From positions 1 through 29,544 of the forward strand of contig NZ_JBBKBG010000032.1 in the NCBI RefSeq assembly GCF_037892545.1: a stretch of 29,544 nt of DNA, read 5' to 3'. Position 1 is the first letter of the stretch. Each line of letters begins with the position of its first letter. A program made the translations under genes and the position numbers. Under the pieces are notes generated by a model, which searched no databases, was not told where the DNA came from, and was given only the letters and a program-made list of their open reading frames with translations. Shown here piece by piece: positions 12,324 to 21,977 of this stretch. The DNA is from Pseudogracilibacillus sp037892545. GTDB taxonomy: Bacteria > Bacillota > Bacilli > Bacillales > Amphibacillaceae.

Positions 12324-15194
12324 TTAGCCTTTTTTCATTGCTTTTTCAACTAATGCTTCCATTCGTTGACGGTCTCTTTCCATAATTGTTTTTAAATATT
12401 TCCCTGTATGAGAAGCTTTATTTTCTGCTACTGCTTCTGGTGTACCTGTTGCAATAATCTCACCACCGCCATCTCCACCTTCTGGCCCTAAGTCGATAAG
12501 ATGGTCTGCTGTTTTAATGACATCTAAATTATGTTCGATGACGATGACAGTATCACCATTTTCAACAAGTCGTTGTAAAACCGCTAATAAACGTTTTATA
12601 TCATCTGTATGAAGTCCTGTTGTTGGTTCATCTAGAATATAAACTGTTTTCCCATTTGATCGTTTATGCAATTCACTTGCCAATTTCACACGTTGTGCTT
12701 CTCCACCAGACAAGGTTGTTGCTGGCTGCCCTAATTTAATATAGCCAAGTCCAACATCTTGCACTGTCTGTAATTTACGTTGAATTCTTGGAATATTACT
12801 AAAAAACTGCAATGCTTCTTCCACACGCATATCCAATACATCAGCAATATTTTTTCCTTTAAATGTAATATCTAATGTTTCTCTATTATATCGTTTTCCC
12901 TCACAAACTTCACATGGAACATATACGTCAGGTAAAAAGTGCATTTCAATTTTTAAAATTCCGTCTCCACGACAAGCTTCACAACGTCCACCTTTCACAT
13001 TGAAACTGAAACGTCCCTTTTTATAACCACGCACCTTCGCTTCATTCGTTTCCGCAAACACATCACGAATATCATCAAACACACCGGTATATGTTGCAGG
13101 GTTGGATCTCGGAGTTCTTCCAATCGGTGCTTGGTTAATATCAATAACCTTTTCAATATGTTCTAATCCATTTACCTTATCATGTCCACCAGGCCGTTGC
13201 TTTCCATTATATAAATGTTTGGCTAATGACTTATATAAAATTTCATTGACGAGTGTACTTTTTCCTGAACCAGAAACCCCTGTAACAACAGTCATGACAC
13301 CAATCGGAAATTGTGCAGAAACATTTTTTAAATTATTTTCTTTCGCTCCGACTACTTCTATAAATCGATTCGTTAATGGGCGGCGTTCTTCCGGTATTTC
13401 TATAAATTTCTTTCCAGATAAGTATTGACCTGTTAACGATTTGGCAGATCGCATTACTTGTTTCGGTGTGCCATTTGCTACAACATTCCCACCATGATCT
13501 CCTGCTCCCGGACCTATATCGACAATCCAATCTGCTGCTAGCATCGTATCTTCATCATGCTCCACAACAATTAATGTATTGTCTAAATCAACCATATGTT
13601 GCATTGTTTCAATTAAGCGATCATTATCTCGTTGATGTAATCCAATGGACGGTTCATCCAACACATATAATACACCTGTTAAAGCTGAACCAATTTGCGT
13701 TGCTAAGCGAATTCTTTGTGCTTCTCCACCGGATAATGTACCTGATGCACGAGACATCGTTAAATAATTTAAACCGACATTTTGTAAAAAGTATAAACGA
13801 TCATTAATTTCTTTTAAAATCATATTGGCAATTTGACGTTCCTTTTCCGTTAATGTTAATTCTTGAAAGAATGCCAACGCTTCTGAAATCGAAAAATCTG
13901 TTACTTCACTAATATGTTTATCTTGAACGAATACTGCTAATGCTTTTTCATTTAATCGATATCCATGACAAGAAGGACATTTATTTTCTGCCATATATTT
14001 TTCTAACGTTTCACGAATAAAGTCAGAAGATGTCTCATGATAGCGGCGTGCAATATTATGAATCACACCTTCAAATTGAATTTTACTACTCTTCGTTTTT
14101 CCAAAATCATTTACATACGTAAATGTTAATGTTTCTTTTCCACTACCATATAAAATAATATCCATCTGTTTTTTCGGAATGTCTTTAACTGGAATTGTCA
14201 TATCGATCCCATAATGGGTACAAACTGAATGCAATAATTGTGGATAGTATTGTGAACTAATTGGCTCCCACGCTGCAATGGCGTGTTCTTTTAATGACTT
14301 ATTCCAATCAGGGATAACTAAATCAATATCCACTTCTAAATTTGTACCTAATCCATCACATGTAGGACAAGCACCAAACGGACTATTAAAAGAAAAAAGA
14401 CGTGGCTCCAATTCATCAATCGAAAAACCACATTCCGGACATGCATGATTTTCATTCATCACGATTTCTTCATCACCGATAATATCGATGATGACACGTC
14501 CCTCTCCAAGAGGTAAAGCTGTTTCTAAAGAATCTGTTAAACGACTCTCGATTCCTTCTTTCACGATAATCCGATCGATCACAACTTCAATTGAATGTGT
14601 TTTGTTTTTATCCAGCACAATTTCTTCATTAATTTCGCGCATTTCTCCATCCACACGAAGACGAACATATCCCTCTTGTTTTAAATCCTCTAACACTTTT
14701 ACATGTTCACCTTTTCGACCTGAAACAACTGGTGCTAATATTTGTAATCTTGTTCTTTCTGGATAGTCCATAATTTGATCGACCATTTGTTGAATCGTTT
14801 GTGATGCTATTTCAATACCATGAATCGGACAATAAGGACGTCCAATTCGTGCATATAATAAACGTAGGTAGTCGTATATTTCTGTTACTGTCGCAACAGT
14901 AGACCGCGGGTTTTTACTCGTCGTTTTTTGGTCAATAGAAATGGCTGGAGACAACCCCTCAATCGTATCTACATCTGGTTTATCCATTTGCCCTAAAAAT
15001 TGTCTTGCATAGGCAGACAAGGATTCCACATACCTTCGTTGTCCTTCTGCGTAAATGGTGTCAAACGCTAAGGATGACTTTCCAGAACCTGAAAGACCTG
15101 TTACGACGACAAGTTTATTTTTCGGTATATTTATATCAATATTCTTTAAGTTATGTGCACGTGCACCGAGTATCTTAATATGTTTATTTGACAT
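12324..15194 (-). CDS. uvrA: Excinuclease ABC subunit A
   Basis: This 956-residue protein has two ABC ATPase modules: Walker A GLSGSGKSS near residue 30 and GVSGSGKST near 640, each with LSGGEAQR and DEP signatures. Two CxxC...CxxC zinc modules are complete: ACPECG with ACPTC, and CEAC with CEVC. Family knowledge: UvrA dimers scan DNA and load UvrB at lesions in nucleotide excision repair. The ATG at 15194 is preferred because GGAAGG lies 9 bases before it but touches the alternative ATG at 15203. It follows uvrB by about 100 bases and probably shares its LexA-controlled promoter. Confidence 0.97.
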   Translation of the reverse strand: MSNKHIKILGARAHNLKNIDINIPKNKLVVVTGLSGSGKSSLAFDTIYAEGQRRYVESLSAYARQFLGQMDKPDVDTIEGLSPAISIDQKTTSKNPRSTVATVTEIYDYLRLLYARIGRPYCPIHGIEIASQTIQQMVDQIMDYPERTRLQILAPVVSGRKGEHVKVLEDLKQEGYVRLRVDGEMREINEEIVLDKNKTHSIEVVIDRIIVKEGIESRLTDSLETALPLGEGRVIIDIIGDEEIVMNENHACPECGFSIDELEPRLFSFNSPFGACPTCDGLGTNLEVDIDLVIPDWNKSLKEHAIAAWEPISSQYYPQLLHSVCTHYGIDMTIPVKDIPKKQMDIILYGSGKETLTFTYVNDFGKTKSSKIQFEGVIHNIARRYHETSSDFIRETLEKYMAENKCPSCHGYRLNEKALAVFVQDKHISEVTDFSISEALAFFQELTLTEKERQIANMILKEINDRLYFLQNVGLNYLTMSRASGTLSGGEAQRIRLATQIGSALTGVLYVLDEPSIGLHQRDNDRLIETMQHMVDLDNTLIVVEHDEDTMLAADWIVDIGPGAGDHGGNVVANGTPKQVMRSAKSLTGQYLSGKKFIEIPEERRPLTNRFIEVVGAKENNLKNVSAQFPIGVMTVVTGVSGSGKSTLVNEILYKSLAKHLYNGKQRPGGHDKVNGLEHIEKVIDINQAPIGRTPRSNPATYTGVFDDIRDVFAETNEAKVRGYKKGRFSFNVKGGRCEACRGDGILKIEMHFLPDVYVPCEVCEGKRYNRETLDITFKGKNIADVLDMRVEEALQFFSNIPRIQRKLQTVQDVGLGYIKLGQPATTLSGGEAQRVKLASELHKRSNGKTVYILDEPTTGLHTDDIKRLLAVLQRLVENGDTVIVIEHNLDVIKTADHLIDLGPEGGDGGGEIIATGTPEAVAENKASHTGKYLKTIMERDRQRMEALVEKAMKKG

Positions 15195-15293
15195 ATACTC
15201 CATCCTTCCGACTACTATTTCATTCGATGAAAAAAGACAATGAATATAAGCTTCTAATGTTTTCTATCACTTGCTATTTCCTTCTTTAACCAA

Positions 15294-17276
15294 TCATTCT
15301 ACTTTTAATTCAAAAATAATATCTCTTAATTCTGTTGCGCGTTCAAAATCTAATTGTTTTGCAGCTTCACGCATTTCTTCTTCCATCTGTTCGATTACTT
15401 CTGCTCGAGCCTTTTTCGGCATGTTTCGTATTTCTGAAATACGATCCACTTCATACCCTTCTTCTTCCTCTGCCGCAACCGTTGCGCGGATTAATTCACG
15501 TACATCTTTCTTAATCGTTTTCGGGATAATACCATGTTCTTCATTATACGCTTCTTGAATTTCACGTCGACGATTCGTCTCATCTATTGCGACTTGCATC
15601 GAGTCGGTAATTTTGTCTGCATACATAATAACTTGCCCGTTTTCATTACGTGCAGCACGTCCCATCGTTTGAATTAAGGAGCGTTCAGAACGTAAGAAAC
15701 CTTCTTTATCCGCATCTAATATTGCAACAAGTGATACTTCTGGGATATCTAATCCTTCCCGTAGTAAGTTAATACCGACAAGTACATCGTATTTTTTCAC
15801 CCGTAAATCACGAATAATTTCAATACGTTCCAATGTCTTTACTTCAGAATGTAAATAAGCAACTTTAAAATCAAGTTCTTTTAAATAATCTGTTAAATCT
15901 TCCGACATTCTCTTCGTCAATGTCGTAATAAGCACACGTTCATCCCGTTCAATTCGTTTATTTATTTCTGCGATTAGGTCATCGATTTGTCCATCAATCG
16001 GTCGAACCTCAACGATAGGATCTAATAAGCCTGTAGGACGAATAATTTGTTCTACCATTTCTTTCGTATGTTCTTGTTCATATGGACCAGGTGTTGCAGA
16101 AACATATACATTTTGATTCGTTTTTTGTTCGAACTCTTCAAACTTTAATGGGCGGTTATCTAATGCAGATGGTAAACGGAATCCATGATCAACTAACATT
16201 TGTTTCCTAGCTCTATCTCCATTATACATTCCGCGAATTTGTGGCAATGTTGCATGTGATTCATCAATGACAACTAAAAAATCATCTGGAAAGAAATCAA
16301 GTAAAGTATATGGTGTCGAACCTGCTTCACGAAGCGTTAAATGACGAGAGTAATTTTCAATTCCTGAGCAAAAGCCCATTTCTCGCATCATTTCCAAATC
16401 ATAATTCGTTCGTTGTTCAAGCCTCTGTGCTTCTAATAAACGATTTTCTCCTTCCAGTTCTTTCAAACGTTCTTCTAATTCGAGCTCAATATTTTTAATC
16501 GCCATTTTCATTTTTTCATCACCTGTAACGAAGTGTGACGCTGGGAAAATAGCAACATGATCTCGATCACCGATAATTTCTCCGGTTAATGCATCTACTT
16601 CTCGAATACGATCAATTTCATCTCCAAAAAATTCAATTCGGATACAATGTTCTTCTTTAGATGCTGGAATAATTTCAACCGAATCCCCTCGTACTCGGAA
16701 TGTCCCACGAGAAAAATCGATATCATTTCGTGCATATTGAATATCTACTAGTTCACGCAATAACCTATCACGCTCTTTTTCCATTCCAGTACGAATCGAT
16801 AACACTTGATTTTTATATTCTTCTGGTGAACCTAAACCATATATACAAGACACACTAGCTACGATTAACACATCACGACGTTCAAATAAAGCCGATGTTG
16901 CTGAGTGTCGTAATTTATCAATTTCATCGTTTATGCTAGCATCTTTTTCAATAAATGTATCTGTGGATGGAACATATGCCTCTGGCTGGTAATAATCATA
17001 ATAACTAACAAAATATTCCACCGCATTATTCGGGAAAAACTCTTTAAATTCACTATATAATTGACCAGCTAACGTTTTATTATGTGCAATAACGAGTGTT
17101 GGCCGATTAATTTCTGTCACAACATTCGATATAGTAAATGTTTTCCCAGTACCCGTTGCACCTAATAAAGTTAGATGGTTTTCACCTTCGTCTATTTGTT
17201 TCACTAATTTTTCAATTGCTTTCGGTTGGTCTCCTTGTGGTTTAAAAGATGAAACAAGTTCAAACTTTTCCGCCAT
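15294..17276 (-). CDS. uvrB: Excinuclease ABC subunit B
   Basis: This 660-residue helicase-like DNA repair protein has Walker A LLGATGTGKTFT near residue 40, the lesion-probing beta-hairpin (YYDYYQPEAYVPSTDTFIEK), DESH box (VIDESHATLPQ), motif VI (QTMGRAARN) and a C-terminal UVR domain (QLDFERATELRDII) for UvrC contact. UvrB verifies damage after UvrA and recruits UvrC. The ATG at 17276 is chosen because GGAG lies 8 bases before it and MAEKFELVS aligns with homologues; the frame is open to 17297. A LexA box lies about 62 bases upstream, so SOS induction is expected. The csbA gene, next to uvrB in B. subtilis, is absent. Confidence 0.98.
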   Translation of the reverse strand: MAEKFELVSSFKPQGDQPKAIEKLVKQIDEGENHLTLLGATGTGKTFTISNVVTEINRPTLVIAHNKTLAGQLYSEFKEFFPNNAVEYFVSYYDYYQPEAYVPSTDTFIEKDASINDEIDKLRHSATSALFERRDVLIVASVSCIYGLGSPEEYKNQVLSIRTGMEKERDRLLRELVDIQYARNDIDFSRGTFRVRGDSVEIIPASKEEHCIRIEFFGDEIDRIREVDALTGEIIGDRDHVAIFPASHFVTGDEKMKMAIKNIELELEERLKELEGENRLLEAQRLEQRTNYDLEMMREMGFCSGIENYSRHLTLREAGSTPYTLLDFFPDDFLVVIDESHATLPQIRGMYNGDRARKQMLVDHGFRLPSALDNRPLKFEEFEQKTNQNVYVSATPGPYEQEHTKEMVEQIIRPTGLLDPIVEVRPIDGQIDDLIAEINKRIERDERVLITTLTKRMSEDLTDYLKELDFKVAYLHSEVKTLERIEIIRDLRVKKYDVLVGINLLREGLDIPEVSLVAILDADKEGFLRSERSLIQTMGRAARNENGQVIMYADKITDSMQVAIDETNRRREIQEAYNEEHGIIPKTIKKDVRELIRATVAAEEEEGYEVDRISEIRNMPKKARAEVIEQMEEEMREAAKQLDFERATELRDIIFELKVE

Positions 17277-17337
17277 ATTAAGATCTCCAATCTTCACATA
17301 ATATCATGTTTTCTTAACATTCATTGTATCATATATA

Positions 17338-17351
17338 CGAACGAACATTCC
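17338..17351 (-). promoter_or_regulatory. LexA (DinR) box of uvrBA
   Basis: CGAAC-GAAC-ATTCC fits the Gram-positive LexA consensus CGAACRNRYGTTYC at all but one defined position (A for G at 17347). On the minus strand candidate -10 boxes TATGAT and TACAAT lie 10-20 bases downstream, so a bound repressor would cover the promoter. Confidence 0.7.
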
Positions 17352-17517
17352 ATTATGATTGCTCATCGCTCCTGCCTTTCATACGTACTTATTTACAAAT
17401 CATTCACTTTTACAAGTAAGCATGTGAACGTATAAGAAGATAAGCATTAGAACATTGAAAAAGCATTTTATCATACATCGAGCACAGCTTTATAAATGGA
17501 GATCAATCATACAAAGT

Positions 17518-17560
17518 AAAAAAACCTCCTCCCTTGCAGCTCAAGCTACAAAGGAAGAGG
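17518..17560 (-). terminator. Terminator of the ctpB-minJ unit
   Basis: CCTCCTCCCTTG (17525-17536) pairs with CAAAGGAAGAGG (17549-17560) at 10 of 12 positions plus two wobble pairs, and seven T follow on the minus strand (17524-17518). It lies 29 bases after the minJ stop. The remaining gap to uvrB (17298-17517) holds only the uvrB promoter region. Confidence 0.85.
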
Positions 17561-17588
17561 AAATTTGACAAAGAGCCTTTTATATCCA

Positions 17589-18776
17589 TTATTTTTCTTT
17601 ATATCGATGTGGTTGTTCCGTAAACAATAACCCTAATTCATAATGATCCTCATCAAAGAATGTTCCCTGTACAAATCTTATTTCTCCATTTTCATCTAGA
17701 ACATCTAGTTTAAAGTTCGTTTGACTCGTTTGTAATGCTTCATAAAATTCAAATGAGTTTGTAACAACAACATTATTCACCTTTAAAATAATTTCACCAA
17801 CTTTAATTCCTAACCGTTCGACAGGACTATTGGGCATCATTGCAAACACCTTAACCCCTTTATCTAAAGGATGAAACATCGGAGTACCTTCTCTATCTCT
17901 TTCTTTATGACGGTACGTAATCCATTCCTTCCCAACTAATGCCACTAAAATAGTAATGAATGTTACGAATGGATAGAAAATACTTATAACAGCACCAACA
18001 ATGACAACGACAACTAAAACATATGTCTGTTTCGTAATTTTTCCTAATAATTCATTTGGCAACCCACTTCGCATACGGTATTGATATCCGAAAATAAACG
18101 GTAATAATAATAAACTAAACGTTTGTTCGCCAAAGGAGAAATAAGGAAAAAATGGTGTAATCCCAGTTACACTGTTAGAAGGGATTAAGACGAAAAACGG
18201 GACCATCATCATCCGTTTTGCCTCAAATTGCCCTATCCAAACACCACGGTCACTCAAGTGCAAAGAAGGAAACGTCGGTTTCGTTTTTGTTTTTGCCATA
18301 AAGATTGCTTCAAAAAATAATAACAAAGCAAGTAATAGCGTTAATCCGACAAAGTGTACCATCGATATCGTAGTGAAATCTACATACGGTATAGTAATAT
18401 AGCGTTGTATGAACGGTAACACTAATAATAAAATAAACGTTATACCAATGGTATAGCTAGCAGATAAAAATTGTAATGAACCAAACAAACTAAATACAAT
18501 AGTAACGACCGCCAAAACGATCAATACTTCATAGGAAAGCACGATTCCAAAAAGGATTGTAGCAGCTGAAAGAACGATGCTAGCAATAACTGTTAATGAA
18601 AATGTATATTTAATTTCTGTGAAGTAATGATAAATTTTTGTCCCAAAATTATAACGTTCTTTTTTTATACGTTTATATCCAATCATACATATCAAAAAGA
18701 AAGTCCAATACAATAATGGGTGTAAAAATATTTTACCAATACCTTTTAATAATTCAAACGCCCACTGTTCTAGCAT
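17589..18776 (-). CDS. minJ: Division-site topological determinant MinJ (PDZ membrane protein)
   Basis: This 395-residue integral membrane protein has about eight hydrophobic segments between residues 5 and 285, then a C-terminal PDZ domain (about 295-385: GVKVFAMMPNSPVERLGIKVGE...VNNVVV). Family knowledge: B. subtilis MinJ bridges DivIVA and MinD and restricts division to midcell. Identification rests on this architecture, a length near the 397 residues of B. subtilis MinJ, and its place next to ctpB. The ATG at 18776 follows AGGTGA by 6 bases; ctpB ends 26 bases upstream, so the two form one unit. The swrA gene, between them in B. subtilis, is not here. Confidence 0.85.
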   Translation of the reverse strand: MLEQWAFELLKGIGKIFLHPLLYWTFFLICMIGYKRIKKERYNFGTKIYHYFTEIKYTFSLTVIASIVLSAATILFGIVLSYEVLIVLAVVTIVFSLFGSLQFLSASYTIGITFILLLVLPFIQRYITIPYVDFTTISMVHFVGLTLLLALLLFFEAIFMAKTKTKPTFPSLHLSDRGVWIGQFEAKRMMMVPFFVLIPSNSVTGITPFFPYFSFGEQTFSLLLLPFIFGYQYRMRSGLPNELLGKITKQTYVLVVVVIVGAVISIFYPFVTFITILVALVGKEWITYRHKERDREGTPMFHPLDKGVKVFAMMPNSPVERLGIKVGEIILKVNNVVVTNSFEFYEALQTSQTNFKLDVLDENGEIRFVQGTFFDEDHYELGLLFTEQPHRYKEK

Positions 18777-18802
18777 CGCTTTTCACCTACTATCTTTTTT
18801 CT

Positions 18803-20254
18803 CTATTTATACAATACATCTAGCGCTTTTTCTAATTGTAAATCTTCTTCGCCACTTCGGATAATATCTAAAATTTCCGTTTCAATTTTTCCTGCTGTTT
18901 TTTCATCTATTTCACCAGTTACTTGTAAATCATGATCTTTTTGAAATGATTCGACCGCTTGCTTTGTAGCCTCATCAAAATATCCATCATCACGTTTTGG
19001 ATCATAACCTAATCCTTTTAACATAGTTTGTGCATGAGCGATTTCCTCATCATTTTGATCTAAAACGAATGTTTTTTCTACTTGAATGGGACTCGTATAA
19101 AAATATGCTGGTTGTTTTTGTTCTACAGTTGGTTTCACACCTTTTTCATGGATCCAATTCCCTTCAGGAGATAACCATTTATAAAATGTTAATTTCACTG
19201 TATTTTGATCTTTTTCTTTTCCGATCGGTACAGCCTGTTGAACAGTACCTTTTCCAAATGTTTTTTCCCCTACAATATCATAACCAATTTCTTTCATTGC
19301 GACAGCTAAAATTTCTGACGCAGATGCGCTCCCTTCATCAACGACTACATTGATTGGATACGGTTTTTTCTCATCTAAATTTGTATAAAATTTATCGACT
19401 TCCCCATTTCCATCCTCAATTTGTAAGTAAGGAACATCACTTGGAACGAAATGGTGTAAAATTTCTTCAATCGAATCTAATAAACCACCGGGATTTCCAC
19501 GAACGTCGATAACCAATCCTTCCATCCCATTATCTTCTAATTTTGTTAAAGCTTCTTCAAATTCCTCTGCAGTCGTTTCAGAGAATGATGTTATTTCAAT
19601 AATTCCTGTCTTTTTCCCATCGACTTCTTTAATTTCATCATATACCGTTTCTATCGGTATGTCATCACGGACTAATGTATATTCTTTCGGTTTTGAAACA
19701 CCTTTTCTTTGTACCAGTAGAACAACTTCTGTCCCTTTTTCACCTCGGATTTTTGCAACAGCTTCATTTAGGTCTAACCCTTCTAGTGATTCATCATCTA
19801 CTTTTAAAATTTGGTCATTTGGACGTAAGCCAGCTTTTTCTGCAGGAGAATTTTTAATTGGAGAAACAATAGTGACAACTCCATCCACTAAACTTACTTC
19901 TGCACCAATCCCTTGGAAGGATGATTCAATTTGTTCGTTAAAATCTTTTATATCTTCCACGTTCATATAAGAACTATATGGATCATCTAATGTATCAATC
20001 ATTCCTTGAATAGCACCTTCTAATAATTGATCATCTTCCACATCTTCCACATAATTTTCTTCAATTAATTCATATGCTTCTTGAATGAGTTGCATGTTTT
20101 CATCTTCTACATTTGACTCTTCGGAAGCAGCAGGTGCTTTTATGTTTTCATTCGTTACTAATTTCGATTCCATCACTTTCAATCCAACAAAAGCGCCTAA
20201 GAAACCGACGAAAAATGTAAATATAACGAATATAATTAACTCTTTCTTATTCAC
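18803..20254 (-). CDS. ctpB: Carboxy-terminal processing protease CtpB (S41)
   Basis: This 483-residue exported serine protease has an N-terminal membrane anchor (about residues 5-25), a PDZ domain (about 95-170), the S41 core with catalytic serine in DEGSASASEI and lysine in TFGKGTVQQ, and a C-terminal peptidoglycan-binding domain (about 385-445: ETKQAVESFQKDHDLQVTGEID-like pattern). Family knowledge: B. subtilis CtpB cleaves SpoIVFA in pro-sigma-K activation. A vegetative paralogue role cannot be excluded from sequence. The GTG at 20254 is preferred over the GTG at 20263 because GAGGTGA fits 20254 with 5-base spacing. It lies directly upstream of minJ. Confidence 0.9.
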   Translation of the reverse strand: MNKKELIIFVIFTFFVGFLGAFVGLKVMESKLVTNENIKAPAASEESNVEDENMQLIQEAYELIEENYVEDVEDDQLLEGAIQGMIDTLDDPYSSYMNVEDIKDFNEQIESSFQGIGAEVSLVDGVVTIVSPIKNSPAEKAGLRPNDQILKVDDESLEGLDLNEAVAKIRGEKGTEVVLLVQRKGVSKPKEYTLVRDDIPIETVYDEIKEVDGKKTGIIEITSFSETTAEEFEEALTKLEDNGMEGLVIDVRGNPGGLLDSIEEILHHFVPSDVPYLQIEDGNGEVDKFYTNLDEKKPYPINVVVDEGSASASEILAVAMKEIGYDIVGEKTFGKGTVQQAVPIGKEKDQNTVKLTFYKWLSPEGNWIHEKGVKPTVEQKQPAYFYTSPIQVEKTFVLDQNDEEIAHAQTMLKGLGYDPKRDDGYFDEATKQAVESFQKDHDLQVTGEIDEKTAGKIETEILDIIRSGEEDLQLEKALDVLYK

Positions 20255-20340
20255 GTCGTTCACCTCAAATATTGTGAAAATTTACTCTATCTTTTATTTT
20301 ACCATAAAACCATTGTCCATTCCTAACATGTATACAAATG

Positions 20341-20390
20341 GATAAAAGAAAACATCTCTAAATTAGAAATATTTCTAATTTAGAGATGTT
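20341..20390 (-). terminator. Perfect 40-bp palindrome, terminator of the ftsEX-M23 unit
   Basis: Bases 20351-20370 and 20371-20390 are exact reverse complements, giving 20-bp arms with no spacer. On the minus strand the stem is followed by TTCTTTTATC (20350-20341). It begins 11 bases after the stop of the M23 peptidase gene, so an intrinsic terminator is the natural reading, although arms this long and exact are unusual. Confidence 0.7.
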
Positions 20391-20401
20391 CGTCCATCAT
20401 G

Positions 20402-21967
20402 TTATCGTAAATAGCCCATCGGATTTGCAGCAGTATGTCTACCTCCATAACCACCAGGGTGTACTTCGAAATGTAAATGTGCTCCATAAGAGTCTCCGGT
20501 ATTACCGATACCTCCTATATGTTGTCCTGAACTAACTGATTGTCCATTTGAGACCTTCACACTAGATAAGTGTGCATAAATCGTTGTATATGTTTTACCG
20601 TTTACTTGATGCACAATCATAATATGGTTTCCAAATCCTCCACCACAAGCACGGTCTCCTTCTTTACAACCTGTCACCACTCGACTAACGACACCACTTT
20701 CCGCTGCAAATACTGCCGTTCCTTTTCCTGCTGCAATATCAATTCCTCTATGCTCTGTTCCCCATCTCGGACCAAATCCAGACGAAACATTTTTGGAAGC
20801 TGCAGGCCAATTTAATACGCCATTGCCGCCACTTTGTGGGGGAGCCGAATTTCCACTTGATGTGGAAGACGGTGTATTACTTGATTGCGTATTACTTGAT
20901 TGTGTATTACTTGATTTTGTATTACTTGATTTTGTATTACTTGATGCTGTATTATTTGATTGTTTTTTCGATGTAGAAGCATCATTATTACTAGAATCGG
21001 ATTGGCTCGCTTGCTCTTTTTCCTTTTCTTTTTCTCTTTCAGCTGCCGCTTGACGCTCCGCTTCTAACTTAGCTTGTCTTTCTGCTTCTTCAAGTGCAGC
21101 CTTCTCTGATTCAGCTAAATTTTTTGCTTTTAATATTGCTTCTTCTTGCTGTTGCAATATTTCTTTTTCTTCATCCAATGTAAACTCATAATTTTCCAGT
21201 TCTTCATATTCTTCTTTTAATGTAGCCATAATAGACTCTTTTTCTTTATTTTGTTTATCAAGTTTAGCTTCTAGCGCCTCTAAATTTGCCTTTTGATTCA
21301 CTTGTTCTGCTTTTTTCTCTTCTACTTTTGCTTTCTTCTCTTCAACAGCTACTTGTTTTTCTTCAAGTTCCTTCTGATCTTGTTCATGTTCAATCATAAT
21401 ATCTTTATCTTGATCCATAATGGAGTTAACTGCTGAAGCTCTACTAATTAATTCATCGAAACTTTTCGAACTTAATATTACAGATAGGAATGGAATATCT
21501 CCACCAGCTTCTTGAATCGAACGTAATCGATCACGTAAAAGTTCCTCTCTTTTTTCAATCCGTTCTTCTAATTCAATAATATCTTCTTTTAGTTGAACAA
21601 TTTCATTATCTAAATCATTTATTTCTTGAACCGTCTTCTCTATTTCTTCTTCTTTTGCTAGAATATTTGATTTTGTTTCCTTTAATTCTGTATTTATTCC
21701 AGCTAACTGTTCTTCAACAGATGTTTGTTCTTTTTTATTTTTAGACTTTTTCTTCTTTACAGTAGACGATTCGTCTGAAACATCTTTTTTCTTTTTATTT
21801 ACATCGTTTCCCTTTTTGTTCAATTCATTGATTTCATTTTCTATATCATTCGTAGTTTTTGCTTCTACCATTCCTAGATCTGAAACGAAGACAATCGAAA
21901 AAGATAATAACAATAAACCTATTAATTTAACACACTTTCTCATATTCTCCACTTTGCTCCTTTTCAT
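20402..21967 (-). CDS. Secreted coiled-coil M23 peptidase, likely FtsEX-dependent cell-wall hydrolase
   Basis: This protein of up to 521 residues has a signal peptide (LIGLLLLSFSIVFVS, cleavage probably after MVEA), a charged coiled-coil region (about 40-310), a Ser/Asn/Thr linker and a C-terminal LytM/M23 domain (about 395-515). The zinc ligands HRGID and HLHFE are intact, so it should be active. An insert with two cysteines (CKEGDRAC) lies in the M23 domain. The architecture matches the PcsB/EnvC/CwlO class of hydrolases or activators controlled by FtsEX, and ftsX and ftsE lie directly upstream. The start is uncertain: ATG 21967 has no good ribosome binding site, and ATG 21943 fits the signal peptide but has GGAG only 3 bases before it. 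Confidence 0.88.
   Translation of the reverse strand: MKRSKVENMRKCVKLIGLLLLSFSIVFVSDLGMVEAKTTNDIENEINELNKKGNDVNKKKKDVSDESSTVKKKKSKNKKEQTSVEEQLAGINTELKETKSNILAKEEEIEKTVQEINDLDNEIVQLKEDIIELEERIEKREELLRDRLRSIQEAGGDIPFLSVILSSKSFDELISRASAVNSIMDQDKDIMIEHEQDQKELEEKQVAVEEKKAKVEEKKAEQVNQKANLEALEAKLDKQNKEKESIMATLKEEYEELENYEFTLDEEKEILQQQEEAILKAKNLAESEKAALEEAERQAKLEAERQAAAEREKEKEKEQASQSDSSNNDASTSKKQSNNTASSNTKSSNTKSSNTQSSNTQSSNTPSSTSSGNSAPPQSGGNGVLNWPAASKNVSSGFGPRWGTEHRGIDIAAGKGTAVFAAESGVVSRVVTGCKEGDRACGGGFGNHIMIVHQVNGKTYTTIYAHLSSVKVSNGQSVSSGQHIGGIGNTGDSYGAHLHFEVHPGGYGGRHTAANPMGYLR
20874..20963. repeat. Six tandem 15-bp repeats inside the M23 peptidase gene
   Basis: The unit GTATTACTTGATTGC and close variants occur six times head to tail (20874, 20889, 20904, 20919, 20934, 20949), encoding the pentapeptide SSNTx (x = P, Q, Q, K, K, then a diverged copy SNTAS). 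The repeat is the flexible linker between coiled coil and peptidase. Because the unit is a multiple of three, copy number can change without frameshift. Confidence 0.9.
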
Positions 21968-21977
21968 TTGTCTCTCT

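Noticed and set aside
20874..20963. CRISPR-like array
   Set aside because: The repeats are contiguous 15-mers without spacers and encode a peptide linker in frame.
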